Positions 27,397-36,895 of a stretch of 64,000 nucleotides of DNA are shown piece by piece (the first letter of the stretch is position 1; every line of letters begins with the position of its first letter). Origin of the DNA: Silvanigrella aquatica (lineage in GTDB: Bacteria > Bdellovibrionota_B > Oligoflexia > Silvanigrellales > Silvanigrellaceae); assembly GCF_001907975.1 (NCBI RefSeq), contig NZ_CP017834.1:1693027-1757026 (forward strand), read 5' to 3'. A model generated the notes under the pieces. The model saw nothing but the letters and a program-made list of their open reading frames with translations, did no database searches and had not been told where the DNA came from. The position numbers and the translations under genes are program-made.

Positions 27397-29844
27397 ATGG
27401 AATATTTTGTTCATAAATTTGGTGGTTCTAATCTTAAGCAATCAGAAAGTTTTCATAAAATTAAAAATGTACTTTCTGGACATAATGAAATTATTGTTGT
27501 TTCTGCATTACATGGAGTCACTTCAGCTCTGCAAAATATTTTAAATCTTGCACAAGAGGGTAAAAATTACTTCAATGAAATTATAAATATAAAAAATTTA
27601 CACATGGAAATAATAAATCAATTTCTATTTGAGGAAAAAAAAAGCGCTATTATAAAAACAATGATTGATAATGATGTCAATATATTAAAAAATATTTTGA
27701 CAACTGTTTCCCAAATCTCATCTTACTCTATTGAAATACAAGATTATGTCTTAGGATTTGGAGAAATATGGTCAGCAAAAATTTTATCCTCCTTTTTAGG
27801 AATCGATAAAAAAGTTGAATTTTTAAATGCAACAAAAGTTTTATTTACATTTCATCAAAATGGCATTCAGTTTATCGATTGGGAAAAAAGCGATATTGCT
27901 CTACAAAATTTTTTAAAAGAAAATACATTTGACCAACTTGTTATCACTGGTTTTATTGCTTCTAATTCTGAAAATAAAAGAACAACATTAGGTCGTAATG
28001 GAAGCGATTATTCTGCCGCAGTATTTTCTAAGCTCCTAAACTCAAAGTCTTTAACTATTTGGAAAGATGTGAATGGAATTTATAGCGCCAATCCTGAAAA
28101 AGTAAAACGTGCTTTTCCCATTCCTAATCTTTCCTACAAAGAAGCTTTAGAACTCGCTTATTTTGGAGCTAAAATCTTACATCCAAGAACAATTGCGCCC
28201 GCACTTGAAAAAAATATTCCAATTTTTATTAAAAATATTTTTAATCCAGATCAAAAAGGAACTCTTATTTCTAATCAAATAATTGATGATGATAAATATT
28301 TAATAAAAGGTGTGACCTGTATTGAAGACATTTCTTTATTTAATATTGAAGGTGCAGGTATGATTGGAGTCTCAGGTATTGCAGCAAGAATTTTTCAAGT
28401 AATTCAAAATGAAAACATTTCAGTTATTTTAATTTCTCAAGCAAGTTCAGAATATTCTATTTGTTTTGCTGTTTCTTCAGAACATGAAAAGAAAGCGTTA
28501 AAAATATTAAAGCAAAATTTAGAAATTGAGCTGAAAAGAAAACAAATTGAAAAAATTTCAGTGAATAACAATTGCTCAATTTTAGCCATTGTTGGTGACA
28601 AAATGGTGGGAACCTTAGGAATTGCAAGTAGACTATGTACAACTCTTTCCAAAGCAAATATTAATATTTCCGCAATTGCTCAAGGCTCATCAGAAAGGAA
28701 TATTTCGGTTGTTATTGACAAAAAAGATATTGACCGCGCTTTAAATGCTGTCCATTCTGGATTTTATCTTTCTGATAAAAAAATTTCTATTGGGATTATT
28801 GGTTTAGGATCAGTAGGAAGTACTTTTATAAATCAAATCCAACAAGCTCACGAAAATTTAAAATTAAAATATAATGTTGATTTTTCAATAATGGCAATTA
28901 TGAATAGCAAAAAAATGCTTTTGTCTGAAAATTCTATAAATCTTTCACAATGGAATGCAGAATTAAATAAAAGTGGTATTCCTTCAAATATTGATTATTT
29001 TATAAATCATCTTGCAGGTCATAATATAAACCAAACTGTTCTTATTGATTGCACTGCAAGTCATGAAATATCAAATCATTATTTAAAAATAATCGGAAAA
29101 GAAATTCATATCATCACACCTAATAAACATGCTAATGCAGGTGATTTTGAATATTATAAAAAAATAAAAGAATTGTGTTTGAAAAAAAATACTCAATACT
29201 TTTACGAAGCAACAGTTTGCGCAGGGCTTCCTGTCATAAATACAATTCAAGATCTCATTAAAACTGGGGATGAAATTATTTCTATTGAAGGAATTATTTC
29301 AGGAACATTTAGTTATATTTTTAATGAAATGATGAAAGGTCGACTTTTTTCTGAAGCTGTTCTTGAAGCTAAAAAACGCGGATACACCGAACCCGATCCC
29401 AGAGAAGATCTTTCAGGACTTGATGTTGCACGGAAATTAATTTGCCTCGCAAGAGAGCTCGGTTTTGAAGTCGTTTTTAGTGATATTCAACTTACAAGTT
29501 TGGTTCCAAATCATTTAAAATCATGTTGTGTTGGGGAATTTTTAGAAAGATTACCTGAATGTGATGCTCAAATGTTGCCATTAATGAAGCAAACATCACT
29601 TAAAAATGAAAAATTATGTTATGTAGGAACGATTCATAAAAATGGGAAACTGACTGTTGAATTGTCTTCATATAAACAAAATCATCCTTTTCATCGACTT
29701 CAAGGCACAGACAATATGCTCATCATTTATTCTAAAAGATACCATGAACAGCCTTTAGTTATTCAAGGGCCAGGAGCGGGAGCAGAAGTCACCGCAACAG
29801 GAATTTTTTCAGATCTCTTGAGATTATCTTCATCTTTATCTTAA
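27397..29844 (+). CDS. thrA: Bifunctional aspartokinase/homoserine dehydrogenase
   Basis: The 815-residue enzyme catalyses the first and third steps from aspartate to threonine. The N-terminal kinase domain starts 'VHKFGGSNLKQSESF' and has 'TTLGRNGSDYSAAVF' and 'WKDVNGIYSANP'. A regulatory double ACT region (about 300-460) follows, with 'GVSGIAARIFQVI' and 'GTLGIASRLCTTLSKANINI'. The homoserine dehydrogenase part (about 465-815) has the NAD(P) loop 'IGIIGLGSVGSTF' and 'EATVCAGLPVINTIQDL' and 'GYTEPDPREDLSGLDVARK'. Full length matches the family. It is the first structural gene of thrABC, with thrB 12 bases downstream. Confidence 0.96.
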   Translation: MEYFVHKFGGSNLKQSESFHKIKNVLSGHNEIIVVSALHGVTSALQNILNLAQEGKNYFNEIINIKNLHMEIINQFLFEEKKSAIIKTMIDNDVNILKNILTTVSQISSYSIEIQDYVLGFGEIWSAKILSSFLGIDKKVEFLNATKVLFTFHQNGIQFIDWEKSDIALQNFLKENTFDQLVITGFIASNSENKRTTLGRNGSDYSAAVFSKLLNSKSLTIWKDVNGIYSANPEKVKRAFPIPNLSYKEALELAYFGAKILHPRTIAPALEKNIPIFIKNIFNPDQKGTLISNQIIDDDKYLIKGVTCIEDISLFNIEGAGMIGVSGIAARIFQVIQNENISVILISQASSEYSICFAVSSEHEKKALKILKQNLEIELKRKQIEKISVNNNCSILAIVGDKMVGTLGIASRLCTTLSKANINISAIAQGSSERNISVVIDKKDIDRALNAVHSGFYLSDKKISIGIIGLGSVGSTFINQIQQAHENLKLKYNVDFSIMAIMNSKKMLLSENSINLSQWNAELNKSGIPSNIDYFINHLAGHNINQTVLIDCTASHEISNHYLKIIGKEIHIITPNKHANAGDFEYYKKIKELCLKKNTQYFYEATVCAGLPVINTIQDLIKTGDEIISIEGIISGTFSYIFNEMMKGRLFSEAVLEAKKRGYTEPDPREDLSGLDVARKLICLARELGFEVVFSDIQLTSLVPNHLKSCCVGEFLERLPECDAQMLPLMKQTSLKNEKLCYVGTIHKNGKLTVELSSYKQNHPFHRLQGTDNMLIIYSKRYHEQPLVIQGPGAGAEVTATGIFSDLLRLSSSLS

Positions 29845-29856
29845 AAGGACTAAACC

Positions 29857-30807
29857 ATGATTAAATACAATTTAAAATCCGTAACAGCATTTGCACCTGC
29901 AACTTGCGCTAATATTGCAGTTGGTTTTGATATATTAGGATTTGCAATTGATTCTGTTGGTGATTTTGTAACCTTAACAAAGCGAGAAGATCAAAAAATT
30001 ATAATAGAACAAATTGAGGGAATTAATAATTTACCCTATGATATTTTAAAAAACACAGCATCGGTTGTTATAAAAAAATTATGTGATGACTTGCAACTAA
30101 ATACAGGTTTTAATATTCGACTTAAAAAAGGAATTGCTTTAGGCTCTGGAATGGGGGGGTCTTCAGCATCTTCAGTTGCCGCGTTGGTTGCACTAAATCA
30201 ATTTTTATTGAATCCTTTAACATTAAATGAGCTTGCTTATTATGCTCTTTTTGGAGAAGAAATTGCTTGCGGCCAAAGGCACGCTGATAATATTGTTCCC
30301 TGTTTATTTGGGGGAATGCAGCTTATACTCTCTTCAAATCCTATTGAAAATATTTTGCTTCCTGCTCCAAATATTTTTTGTGTCCTTATTCATCCTCATT
30401 TAAGACTGGATACCAAAGATGCTAGAGATATTTTATCAAAAGAAATTTCTTTAAAACAACATATACAACAATCTGCAAATTTAGCAGGATTTATTACTGG
30501 AATTTACAAAAAAGATTCTAATTTATTAAAAAAATATACGCAAGATATTATTATAGAACCTCAAAGAGCTAAGCTTGTCCCCGGCTTTTATAAAGTAAAA
30601 GATGTTGCTTTACAATCGGGTGCGATTGTCGCTTCTTTTTCAGGGTCAGGACCCAGTTTATTTGCATTATCAGACACAAAAAATAATGCCGAAATAATTG
30701 CTGATAAAATGCAACAGGAGTTCATGAAATATAATATTCATTCTGACTTTTGGATTACAGGATTAAATTCAAAGGGAGCGCATGTAACTGAAATTTACGA
30801 AGGATAA
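29857..30807 (+). CDS. thrB: Homoserine kinase
   Basis: A 316-residue GHMP-family kinase that phosphorylates homoserine. 'AFAPATCANIAVGFDILG' is the typical N-terminus, 'GIALGSGMGGSSASSVAAL' the ATP-binding GLGSS-type motif, and 'VASFSGSGPSLFAL' the C-terminal GHMP motif. It has 12 bases between it and thrA and three bases to thrC, so it is clearly in one operon. Confidence 0.96.
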   Translation: MIKYNLKSVTAFAPATCANIAVGFDILGFAIDSVGDFVTLTKREDQKIIIEQIEGINNLPYDILKNTASVVIKKLCDDLQLNTGFNIRLKKGIALGSGMGGSSASSVAALVALNQFLLNPLTLNELAYYALFGEEIACGQRHADNIVPCLFGGMQLILSSNPIENILLPAPNIFCVLIHPHLRLDTKDARDILSKEISLKQHIQQSANLAGFITGIYKKDSNLLKKYTQDIIIEPQRAKLVPGFYKVKDVALQSGAIVASFSGSGPSLFALSDTKNNAEIIADKMQQEFMKYNIHSDFWITGLNSKGAHVTEIYEG

Positions 30808-30810
30808 AAA

Positions 30811-32115
30811 ATGTATTTCAATAGCACTCGAAATAAAAAATTAATGTATACTTTAACTGAATGTATAAAACTGGGGTTAGCAGAAGATGGTGGATTATTT
30901 ATTCCTGAATATTTCCCAAAAATAGATTATAATAATTTTGATATAAATATTTCTTATGTTGAATTTTCAAAAAATGTTTTAAAAGAATATTTTAAAAATG
31001 ATCCATTAAATAATTATTTGCATGAAATATGTAAAAATTCATTTAATTTTATTATCCCATTTAATGAAGTAAATAATGGTACTTTTATTTTAGATCTTTT
31101 TCAGGGACCTACCCTTTCTTTTAAGGATTTCGGAGCTCGCTTTTTAGCACAGTGTTTTGAACATATTTCTACTGAAAAAAGATTTACAATAATGGTTGCC
31201 ACTTCTGGTGATACAGGATCAGCCGTAGCAAGCGCCTTTTATAAAAAAAATAATATTGATGTAATTATTCTTTACCCAGAAGGAAAAATATCTCAAAAAC
31301 AAGAGCACCAAATTACTTGCTGGGATTCAAATATTTATTCTTTTGCAGTTAATGGAACATTTGATGATTGCCAAAAAATGGTAAAAGAGGCCTTTCAAAA
31401 TGATTCTTGGCAAAATTCAAAATTACTTTGTACAGCTAACAGTATTAATATAGGTCGATTATTACCACAAGTTATTTATTATGCGTATTTTAGTTTCAAG
31501 TATTTTAAAAAATATGATGAAATGCCAGGTTTTATTATTCCTACAGGTAATATGGGAAATGCTACTGCTGCTTATTGGGCAAAAGAAATGGGATTTCCTA
31601 TTCGAGAAATTGTATTGTCAACAAATGCGAATAATGTTATACTTGAATATATTGAAACAGGTGAATTTAGTCCCAGAAAAAGTCTACTTACTCTTGCTAA
31701 TGCTATGGATGTTGGTAATCCTAGTAATTTTGAAAGATTAAAAATTTTATTTGACGATCACTTATTATTTAAAAATAATATAAGTGCTTACAGCATAACT
31801 GATGCTCAAATTAGAGAAACAATTGCTGACGTGTTTAAGAATGATCAAAAATTAATTTGCCCACATACAGCAACTGCATTCTGTACAAGAAAATTATTAA
31901 ACTCATTACCTTGGATAGTTGTCGCAACGGCTCACCCGTGTAAGTTTGACGAAGTTATAGAATCGATTATACCTATAAAAAATGAATATCCCAAACAATT
32001 ATTAGAAATGTTGTACAAAAAATGCCGTCACATAAAAGTTGAAGCAAAAATAGAAAAGCTAGCTGAAAAATTTAATAATTTTCAAAATAATAATAAATTT
32101 ACTATATATTTATAA
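30811..32115 (+). CDS. thrC: Threonine synthase
   Basis: The 434-residue PLP enzyme makes threonine from O-phosphohomoserine. 'GPTLSFKDFGARFLAQ' carries the PLP-binding Lys, followed by 'VATSGDTGSAVASAFY' (phosphate/PLP loop) and 'PTGNMGNATAAYWAKEMG'. Length and start fit the shorter bacterial class. It ends the thrABC operon; downstream is a short AT-rich gap. Confidence 0.96.
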   Translation: MYFNSTRNKKLMYTLTECIKLGLAEDGGLFIPEYFPKIDYNNFDINISYVEFSKNVLKEYFKNDPLNNYLHEICKNSFNFIIPFNEVNNGTFILDLFQGPTLSFKDFGARFLAQCFEHISTEKRFTIMVATSGDTGSAVASAFYKKNNIDVIILYPEGKISQKQEHQITCWDSNIYSFAVNGTFDDCQKMVKEAFQNDSWQNSKLLCTANSINIGRLLPQVIYYAYFSFKYFKKYDEMPGFIIPTGNMGNATAAYWAKEMGFPIREIVLSTNANNVILEYIETGEFSPRKSLLTLANAMDVGNPSNFERLKILFDDHLLFKNNISAYSITDAQIRETIADVFKNDQKLICPHTATAFCTRKLLNSLPWIVVATAHPCKFDEVIESIIPIKNEYPKQLLEMLYKKCRHIKVEAKIEKLAEKFNNFQNNNKFTIYL

Positions 32116-32237
32116 ATATCTTAAATAATAATAATTTAAAAATTTGAGTTTACAATATCATAATTATAGACTAGGATATCTTTGGCTTTTATTTACCAAT
32201 TAATTTTGATTATACTTTTATATTTGAAAGGTTATAT

Positions 32238-33119
32238 ATGAAAAAATGGAAACATGTCTTTGGAATAACAGCAACTGTATTCAGCGTTTTCACATCTGCA
32301 ATTGCTTCTGGTGCACAATTAAATATTGAGGTATATAATCCAGGTACAAAAAGTTTATTCCCGGTTTCTTCAGAAATTATTTCGGGAAAAAAAGAAGTTG
32401 TCCTGATCGATGCGCAAATTCAAACCAACGATGCTCAAGCCTTAGTTGAAAAAATTAAAAAGACAGAAAAAAAATTAACCCTTGTTTTTATTAGCCACAA
32501 GGATCCTGATTTTTATTTTGGCCTTGAAACTATTAGAAATGCCTTTCCTGATGTCAAAATCTTAGCTACTCCCGAAACTGTGAAAGCGATAAAAGAGTCA
32601 ATGGACTCTAAGCTTGCTTATTGGAGTCCTATTTTAAAAGAAAATGCCCCGAAAAAAGTCATTTTACCCGATGTGCTTGATAGTGATTCTTTCATGGTTG
32701 ATGATCAAAAAATTGAAATTAAAGGCCTCAAAACAAATCCCTCAGATACTTACCTTTGGATTCCTTCCTTAAAAACTGCTCTAGGTGGAGTTATTGTGTA
32801 CAATAATATGCATGTCTGGGTTGCCGACAATCAAACCCCTGAGTCAAGAGCAAAATGGTTCGAATCTATTGAAAGCATTAAAAATTTAAATCCCATTCGT
32901 GTAATTCCTGGTCATTTTTTAGGTTCTTCTAATTTTGGTTTAAAATCTCTTGAGTTTACAGAAAAATATTTAAAAAATTTTGAAATGGAAGCTGCTAAAG
33001 CAAAAAATTCCAAAGAATTGATCAGCGCTATGCAAAAACGTTACTCTAAATTAACAAATAAAGATGATTTAGAATTGAGCGCTAAAGTAATTAAAGGTGA
33101 AATGAAGTGGCCACAATAA
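32238..33119 (+). CDS. Exported metallo-beta-lactamase-fold hydrolase
   Basis: A 293-residue protein with a signal peptide ending ASG or ASA (MKKWKHVFGITATVFSVFTSAIASG). The fold's metal motif is modified: 'FISHKDPDFYFGLETI' has only one His of HxHxDH plus Asp, as in a subset of secreted 'MBL fold metallo-hydrolase' proteins, and 'VIPGHFLGSS' supplies a further His. It may bind a single metal ion or be non-hydrolytic. It is followed by a likely terminator at 33138-33184. Confidence 0.8.
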   Translation: MKKWKHVFGITATVFSVFTSAIASGAQLNIEVYNPGTKSLFPVSSEIISGKKEVVLIDAQIQTNDAQALVEKIKKTEKKLTLVFISHKDPDFYFGLETIRNAFPDVKILATPETVKAIKESMDSKLAYWSPILKENAPKKVILPDVLDSDSFMVDDQKIEIKGLKTNPSDTYLWIPSLKTALGGVIVYNNMHVWVADNQTPESRAKWFESIESIKNLNPIRVIPGHFLGSSNFGLKSLEFTEKYLKNFEMEAAKAKNSKELISAMQKRYSKLTNKDDLELSAKVIKGEMKWPQ

Positions 33120-33137
33120 AGTGAGAAAGATAATTTG

Positions 33138-33184
33138 TACCATAACTTGGTTTTTTTAGTTCAAGCAATGGTATGTTTTTTTTC
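33138..33184 (+). terminator. Intrinsic terminator after the metallo-hydrolase gene
   Basis: TACCAT-AA-CTTG (33138-33149) pairs with CAAG-CA-ATGGTA (33162-33173), with a small internal mismatch and a 12-base loop, followed on the plus strand by TGTTTTTTTTC. The convergent sphingomyelinase gene ends at 33185, so it sits between two gene ends. Confidence 0.75.
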
Positions 33185-34696
33185 TTAATTTCTATAGATA
33201 AGAGAAGAAGACCAGTCGTAATAACTTGGTAATTCTTCACTGTGCATATTTAATAAAAATTTTTCATTCTCGCCCGATGAAAACAAAAAATTATCATTTT
33301 GCTTTATAGTTACAATATCATTATTACTTAGACATTTATTCGCATCACTTTTTTCAAATAAAGCTTTTAAATTTGATAATGCAGAAAAAGTTTTATTGTC
33401 TACAGCATTACTTGGAATTAAATAATCTGAGACAATGTAGCCAGGAAATTGAGACAATTCAAGTTTAACCAAATCCCCGGACAATATACACCCATTGTCT
33501 ATCATGGAAAAATTATTTGATAGATTAAAAGTAATGTAATTAGAATTAGTTTTGTTATCTAAATATATTTTTTTATTTTTATAATCATCATCATAAGCAA
33601 TATATTTATTTGATTTTAACTCTTTTAATGTAATTTTATAATAATTCCCATTAATGGGAGCAAAGGAATGCTTAGGAGTTTTTTCAGTTGCGTAAGAAAA
33701 TGCCATTAATGGATAGTGATCTGAAATATCTGTGTATGACCAGTATCGACCTTTTGTTTTTACTTTCCACTGTGAAAGGGACTGATTATCATATTTTAAA
33801 TTAAACCATTGAGGCATTTTTCTATGATTTTTCGAAACTAAAATATGATCCAAGTTTTCACTTTTATAAGTCGGGTATCTTTCAAATCCTATGCCATTTC
33901 TTTTATTATCTGCTGAAAATGGAACTCCCACATAAATAGGAGGTCTAACATTTAAGATATTAATCATATCATTATATTCAATTTTATTATCAGTATCTAT
34001 ATTCATATCACCCGCATAAATTACATATTCCTCTTTTGGAAATTTTTTTTCATTAACGAAATTTACCATTTCTGTTAAATCTATTTTTCGACCTAAAATT
34101 CCTTTAGTATAGCTGCCAAGACAACCATTATCATCCGCTTGTAAATGAGTTCCAATAATATTATAAAATGTATTATTATATTTTATTTTTGCATAGGCAA
34201 AACCTTTTAATGAAAAATAGTCTGCTCCACAAGCATACTTATAAATATGTTGCGATTTTTCTACAATAGGCCACTTGCTTATAATTGCAACACCGCCATT
34301 ATAAGGTGTGAAAGGTGACCATGCTCCCGTGGTTGCATTCCAATCTACTTTTGTACTCCCCACAATGGGAGTTTGATAAGGAAACATTGGTTTTAGTTTA
34401 TTCAGCATTTCAGTTGCTGCATTTGTATCAAAGAGTTCCTCAAAAACAATAACATCTTGATATTTAAAAAATTCAGAATCCGCAGCTAAATTTGCTCTAA
34501 TTTGTTGTGCATAATTAGGGTACAATCCAGAAGGTAAAAGCATTAAATTATATGTAGCAATAGATAATCCATCCTCGTATGTGCTTCCACGTCGATTATT
34601 TTCTTTTTGTTCTTGTGCGTTTGATATATCAAATAAAAAAATAAAACTTAATGAAAAATAGGTGAAAAAAAACCAATAAATGTTTTTATAGATCAT
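33185..34696 (-). CDS. Secreted sphingomyelinase C (neutral, endonuclease/exonuclease/phosphatase fold)
   Basis: A 503-residue exported enzyme that cleaves sphingomyelin to ceramide and phosphocholine, a membrane-damaging factor in Bacillus, Leptospira and others. The signal peptide covers about residues 1-27. The catalytic domain closely follows Bacillus cereus SMase as I recall it: 'ATYNLMLLPSGLYPN' (Asn50), 'VIVFEELFD' (Glu87, Mg ligand), 'IIGTHLQADD' (His184), 'YAGDMNIDTD' (Asp230, Asn232) and 'DISDHYPLMA' (Asp326, His327). All catalytic residues are present. The C-terminal 150 residues form a beta-rich domain, possibly membrane- or sugar-binding. The ribosome-binding site lies in a perfect hairpin (34706-34736). 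Confidence 0.92.
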   Translation of the reverse strand: MIYKNIYWFFFTYFSLSFIFLFDISNAQEQKENNRRGSTYEDGLSIATYNLMLLPSGLYPNYAQQIRANLAADSEFFKYQDVIVFEELFDTNAATEMLNKLKPMFPYQTPIVGSTKVDWNATTGAWSPFTPYNGGVAIISKWPIVEKSQHIYKYACGADYFSLKGFAYAKIKYNNTFYNIIGTHLQADDNGCLGSYTKGILGRKIDLTEMVNFVNEKKFPKEEYVIYAGDMNIDTDNKIEYNDMINILNVRPPIYVGVPFSADNKRNGIGFERYPTYKSENLDHILVSKNHRKMPQWFNLKYDNQSLSQWKVKTKGRYWSYTDISDHYPLMAFSYATEKTPKHSFAPINGNYYKITLKELKSNKYIAYDDDYKNKKIYLDNKTNSNYITFNLSNNFSMIDNGCILSGDLVKLELSQFPGYIVSDYLIPSNAVDNKTFSALSNLKALFEKSDANKCLSNNDIVTIKQNDNFLFSSGENEKFLLNMHSEELPSYYDWSSSLIYRN

Positions 34697-34705
34697 ATTG
34701 TTTGA

Positions 34706-34736
34706 CTCCTAATATTGCTTTTAACAATATTAGGAG
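34706..34736 (-). promoter_or_regulatory. Hairpin sequestering the sphingomyelinase ribosome-binding site
   Basis: In mRNA order, CTCCTAATATTG, loop TTAAAAG, and CAATATTAGGAG form a perfect 12-bp stem. The final AGGAG is the ribosome-binding site, nine bases before the ATG, so it is completely paired with CTCCT. There is no U-tract after the stem, so it is not a terminator. The arrangement fits an RNA thermometer or other translational switch; this function is inference. Confidence 0.7.
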
Positions 34737-34875
34737 AATTTTATTTATTTTACGATCGTCAATAAATTTACATATTAGGCTTAATTGCAAACCGATGGAA
34801 ATAAAATTATATTTTTGATTTTTGAAAATAATTTTAAAATAAAAGGAGGTAAATTTTCCCAATCTTCATTTAAAT

Positions 34876-35301
34876 TTATTCAATCTCTATTCCAACAGCC
34901 CGAAACCACTCAGGAGATTGATGAATTAATTTCCGCGTATTTAAATCAAAATAGCCCAATATATAATGAGCTGTTGTACACAATTCATTTTTTGAATTAA
35001 ATATTTTCTGTTCTAAATGCAAAATTTTTGATTGTGCATCAATACATTGGGTTTCAATTCTAACTTTTTCTCGCAATTTGAGCTCTTTAATAAATTTTAA
35101 ATTCACTTCTAAAATAACAGGACCTTTTCCTGATTTTTGAATTTCCTCAAGACCAAATCCTAATTCCGTAATAAATTCCCAACGCGCTTCTTCAAGAATT
35201 TGTAAGTAAACAGCGTTATTTACATGAGCAAAAGAATCAAGATGATTCTCTTTAATTGTTAATTCATACTTAAATAATTTTGCATTTTTAATTTTTGGCA
35301 T
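34876..35301 (-). CDS. Acyl-CoA thioesterase (4HBT hot-dog fold)
   Basis: A 141-residue cytoplasmic protein. 'DSFAHVNNAVYLQILEEARW' (about 17-36) is the classic 4-hydroxybenzoyl-CoA thioesterase signature with the catalytic Asp/Asn and Glu region, and the length matches the YbgC-like group. The substrate could be short- to medium-chain acyl-CoA or acyl-ACP. It has AT-rich sequence on both sides. Confidence 0.88.
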   Translation of the reverse strand: MPKIKNAKLFKYELTIKENHLDSFAHVNNAVYLQILEEARWEFITELGFGLEEIQKSGKGPVILEVNLKFIKELKLREKVRIETQCIDAQSKILHLEQKIFNSKNELCTTAHYILGYFDLNTRKLIHQSPEWFRAVGIEIE

Positions 35302-35416
35302 ATTTCCTCATTTTATTTCATTATAGAAAGTTATTTTGCTATAACCTCATATTGTCTGCTATAACATTGTCGGTTTACAGGAACAAGATCCTGTCATTTA
35401 AGGAACTCAATTTATT

Positions 35417-36019
35417 ATGAAAAATAAGATAATTAATATAGCATCTTTTTTAAGCTTGCTTTTGCCTACATGCGCCTCTTTTGCTGAATCCAACACCATA
35501 ATTGAATTAAATCCATTGCTCTCTATCAACCAAGGTCTGGGCTTAAATTTTGAATATTTAATTCTAGAAAGCTATTCACTTGGTTTAGATATAGAAACTT
35601 TTAAACAAAATCCATATAATACGGATGGTGTCAATGCCCGTCGAGACACTTATACCTTTGCTCCTAAATTGCATTATTATCCACTATCAACTGAAATGTA
35701 TGGTCCCTTTTTAGGTCTCAAAATTAATTTTACTTATGAGCAACTCTCAATCTCAGATTTCGATAACTCAGCACAGCAAAATCTATTTTATATTGCTCCT
35801 GCCGTCCAAACTGGATATCGGTATGCTTTTCAAAATGGTCTTACTTTTTCTCTTTATGTTGGATTTGGATATAAATCTAAAAATAATGAATTTTCACAAA
35901 ATAATATTCCTATTTCTAAGACTAATAATGCAAATTGGCAAAAGGCAAGATCTAAAATAAATGAAAATATATCACAAATAAAATTTGATTATGGATTAAC
36001 TATTGGTTATATGTTTTAA
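35417..36019 (+). CDS. Outer-membrane beta-barrel-like protein
   Basis: A 200-residue product with a signal peptide (MKNKIINIASFLSLLLPTCASFA). The mature part consists of alternating beta strands with aromatic girdles ('YGPFLGLKINFTYEQLSI', 'LFYIAPAVQTGYRYAF', 'LTFSLYVGFGYKSKN') and ends in 'GLTIGYMF', a terminal Phe expected of outer-membrane barrel proteins. Probably an 8-strand porin-like or OmpW-like protein; function unknown. Confidence 0.7.
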   Translation: MKNKIINIASFLSLLLPTCASFAESNTIIELNPLLSINQGLGLNFEYLILESYSLGLDIETFKQNPYNTDGVNARRDTYTFAPKLHYYPLSTEMYGPFLGLKINFTYEQLSISDFDNSAQQNLFYIAPAVQTGYRYAFQNGLTFSLYVGFGYKSKNNEFSQNNIPISKTNNANWQKARSKINENISQIKFDYGLTIGYMF

Positions 36020-36032
36020 CAATTTTTGCGAA

Positions 36033-36716
36033 TTATTTTTTTAAATTCTGAGAATTTGATTCAGATTTTTCCTCATTTCTTCTATATTGGAAGCCGCTAA
36101 ACATACTTTGAACTAGAGGATATTTTTCTTTTATTTCATGAAAAATAAGCATAAAAACATGGATGAAACTAAAAATCATTGCAAGATAAAAAATGATTTC
36201 ATGAATTTTTTTTATCATATTTCGAATAAAATCTTTTTCGTTTGAAAAAGCGATAAAAGAAGTAAATGGTCCCATATTATAATGTTTTGCTGCTAGATAA
36301 AGTCCTGAATAAGCCTCGTATACCATAAGAAGGTATAACGCAAGATAAAGAATACCGGCATAGCGATCATGTCCCCAATACGATGATTTATCAATTTTTC
36401 TATTCTTTAGGAGAAAAATATAATCTTTTATATGAAACATATTTTTAAATTTAGCATGCTTTGGACCTATAAACCCCCATATTATTCTCGCCACAATGCC
36501 CACAGTCAGAGCATAACCAATATAAATATGATATACGTAAATAATTTCTTTCCAATTTTGATAGGGCTTCAAGAGGCCTTTTAACCAAATTGTAAGCATA
36601 AGACTGAAAATACTTAATGCGTTCCACCAATGCAAAAAACGTAAAAAGGGATCATATATTTTTTTTGCTACTAAGTTTCTTATTTCAACGCTATCGTTAT
36701 CCTGATTAAGAGACAT
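36033..36716 (-). CDS. Membrane b-type cytochrome (Ni/Fe-hydrogenase cytochrome b-like)
   Basis: From ATG 36716, preceded by AAAGGT, 227 residues; the upstream ATG at 36731 lacks a good site. Four membrane segments at about 25-45, 60-80, 120-140 and 175-200 with heme-ligand His in 'FLRFLHWWNALSIFSLM', 'VYHIYIGYALTVG' and 'HEIIFYLAMIFSFIHVFML' match the cytochrome b561/HyaC family, which passes electrons to quinone. No hydrogenase or dehydrogenase subunit gene lies near it, so the electron donor is not evident. Confidence 0.85.
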   Translation of the reverse strand: MSLNQDNDSVEIRNLVAKKIYDPFLRFLHWWNALSIFSLMLTIWLKGLLKPYQNWKEIIYVYHIYIGYALTVGIVARIIWGFIGPKHAKFKNMFHIKDYIFLLKNRKIDKSSYWGHDRYAGILYLALYLLMVYEAYSGLYLAAKHYNMGPFTSFIAFSNEKDFIRNMIKKIHEIIFYLAMIFSFIHVFMLIFHEIKEKYPLVQSMFSGFQYRRNEEKSESNSQNLKK

Positions 36717-36895
36717 TGTTTTACCTTTCATTAATTAGAAGGTAATAAATCATTTCATACACAATATTTATTTTTTGATATTATATAATATTGATTAAAA
36801 AAAATCTGGATACAAATTTAAGTTTTTTTAGATAGTGTCAAATTTATTATATCTACAATAAATTCATTTTTTAACTTGATTGAATTTATATGAAC

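Noticed and set aside
34706..34736. The hairpin before the sphingomyelinase gene as a transcription terminator
   Set aside because: On the minus strand no U-tract follows and the stem runs straight into the start codon; on the plus strand no gene ends there.
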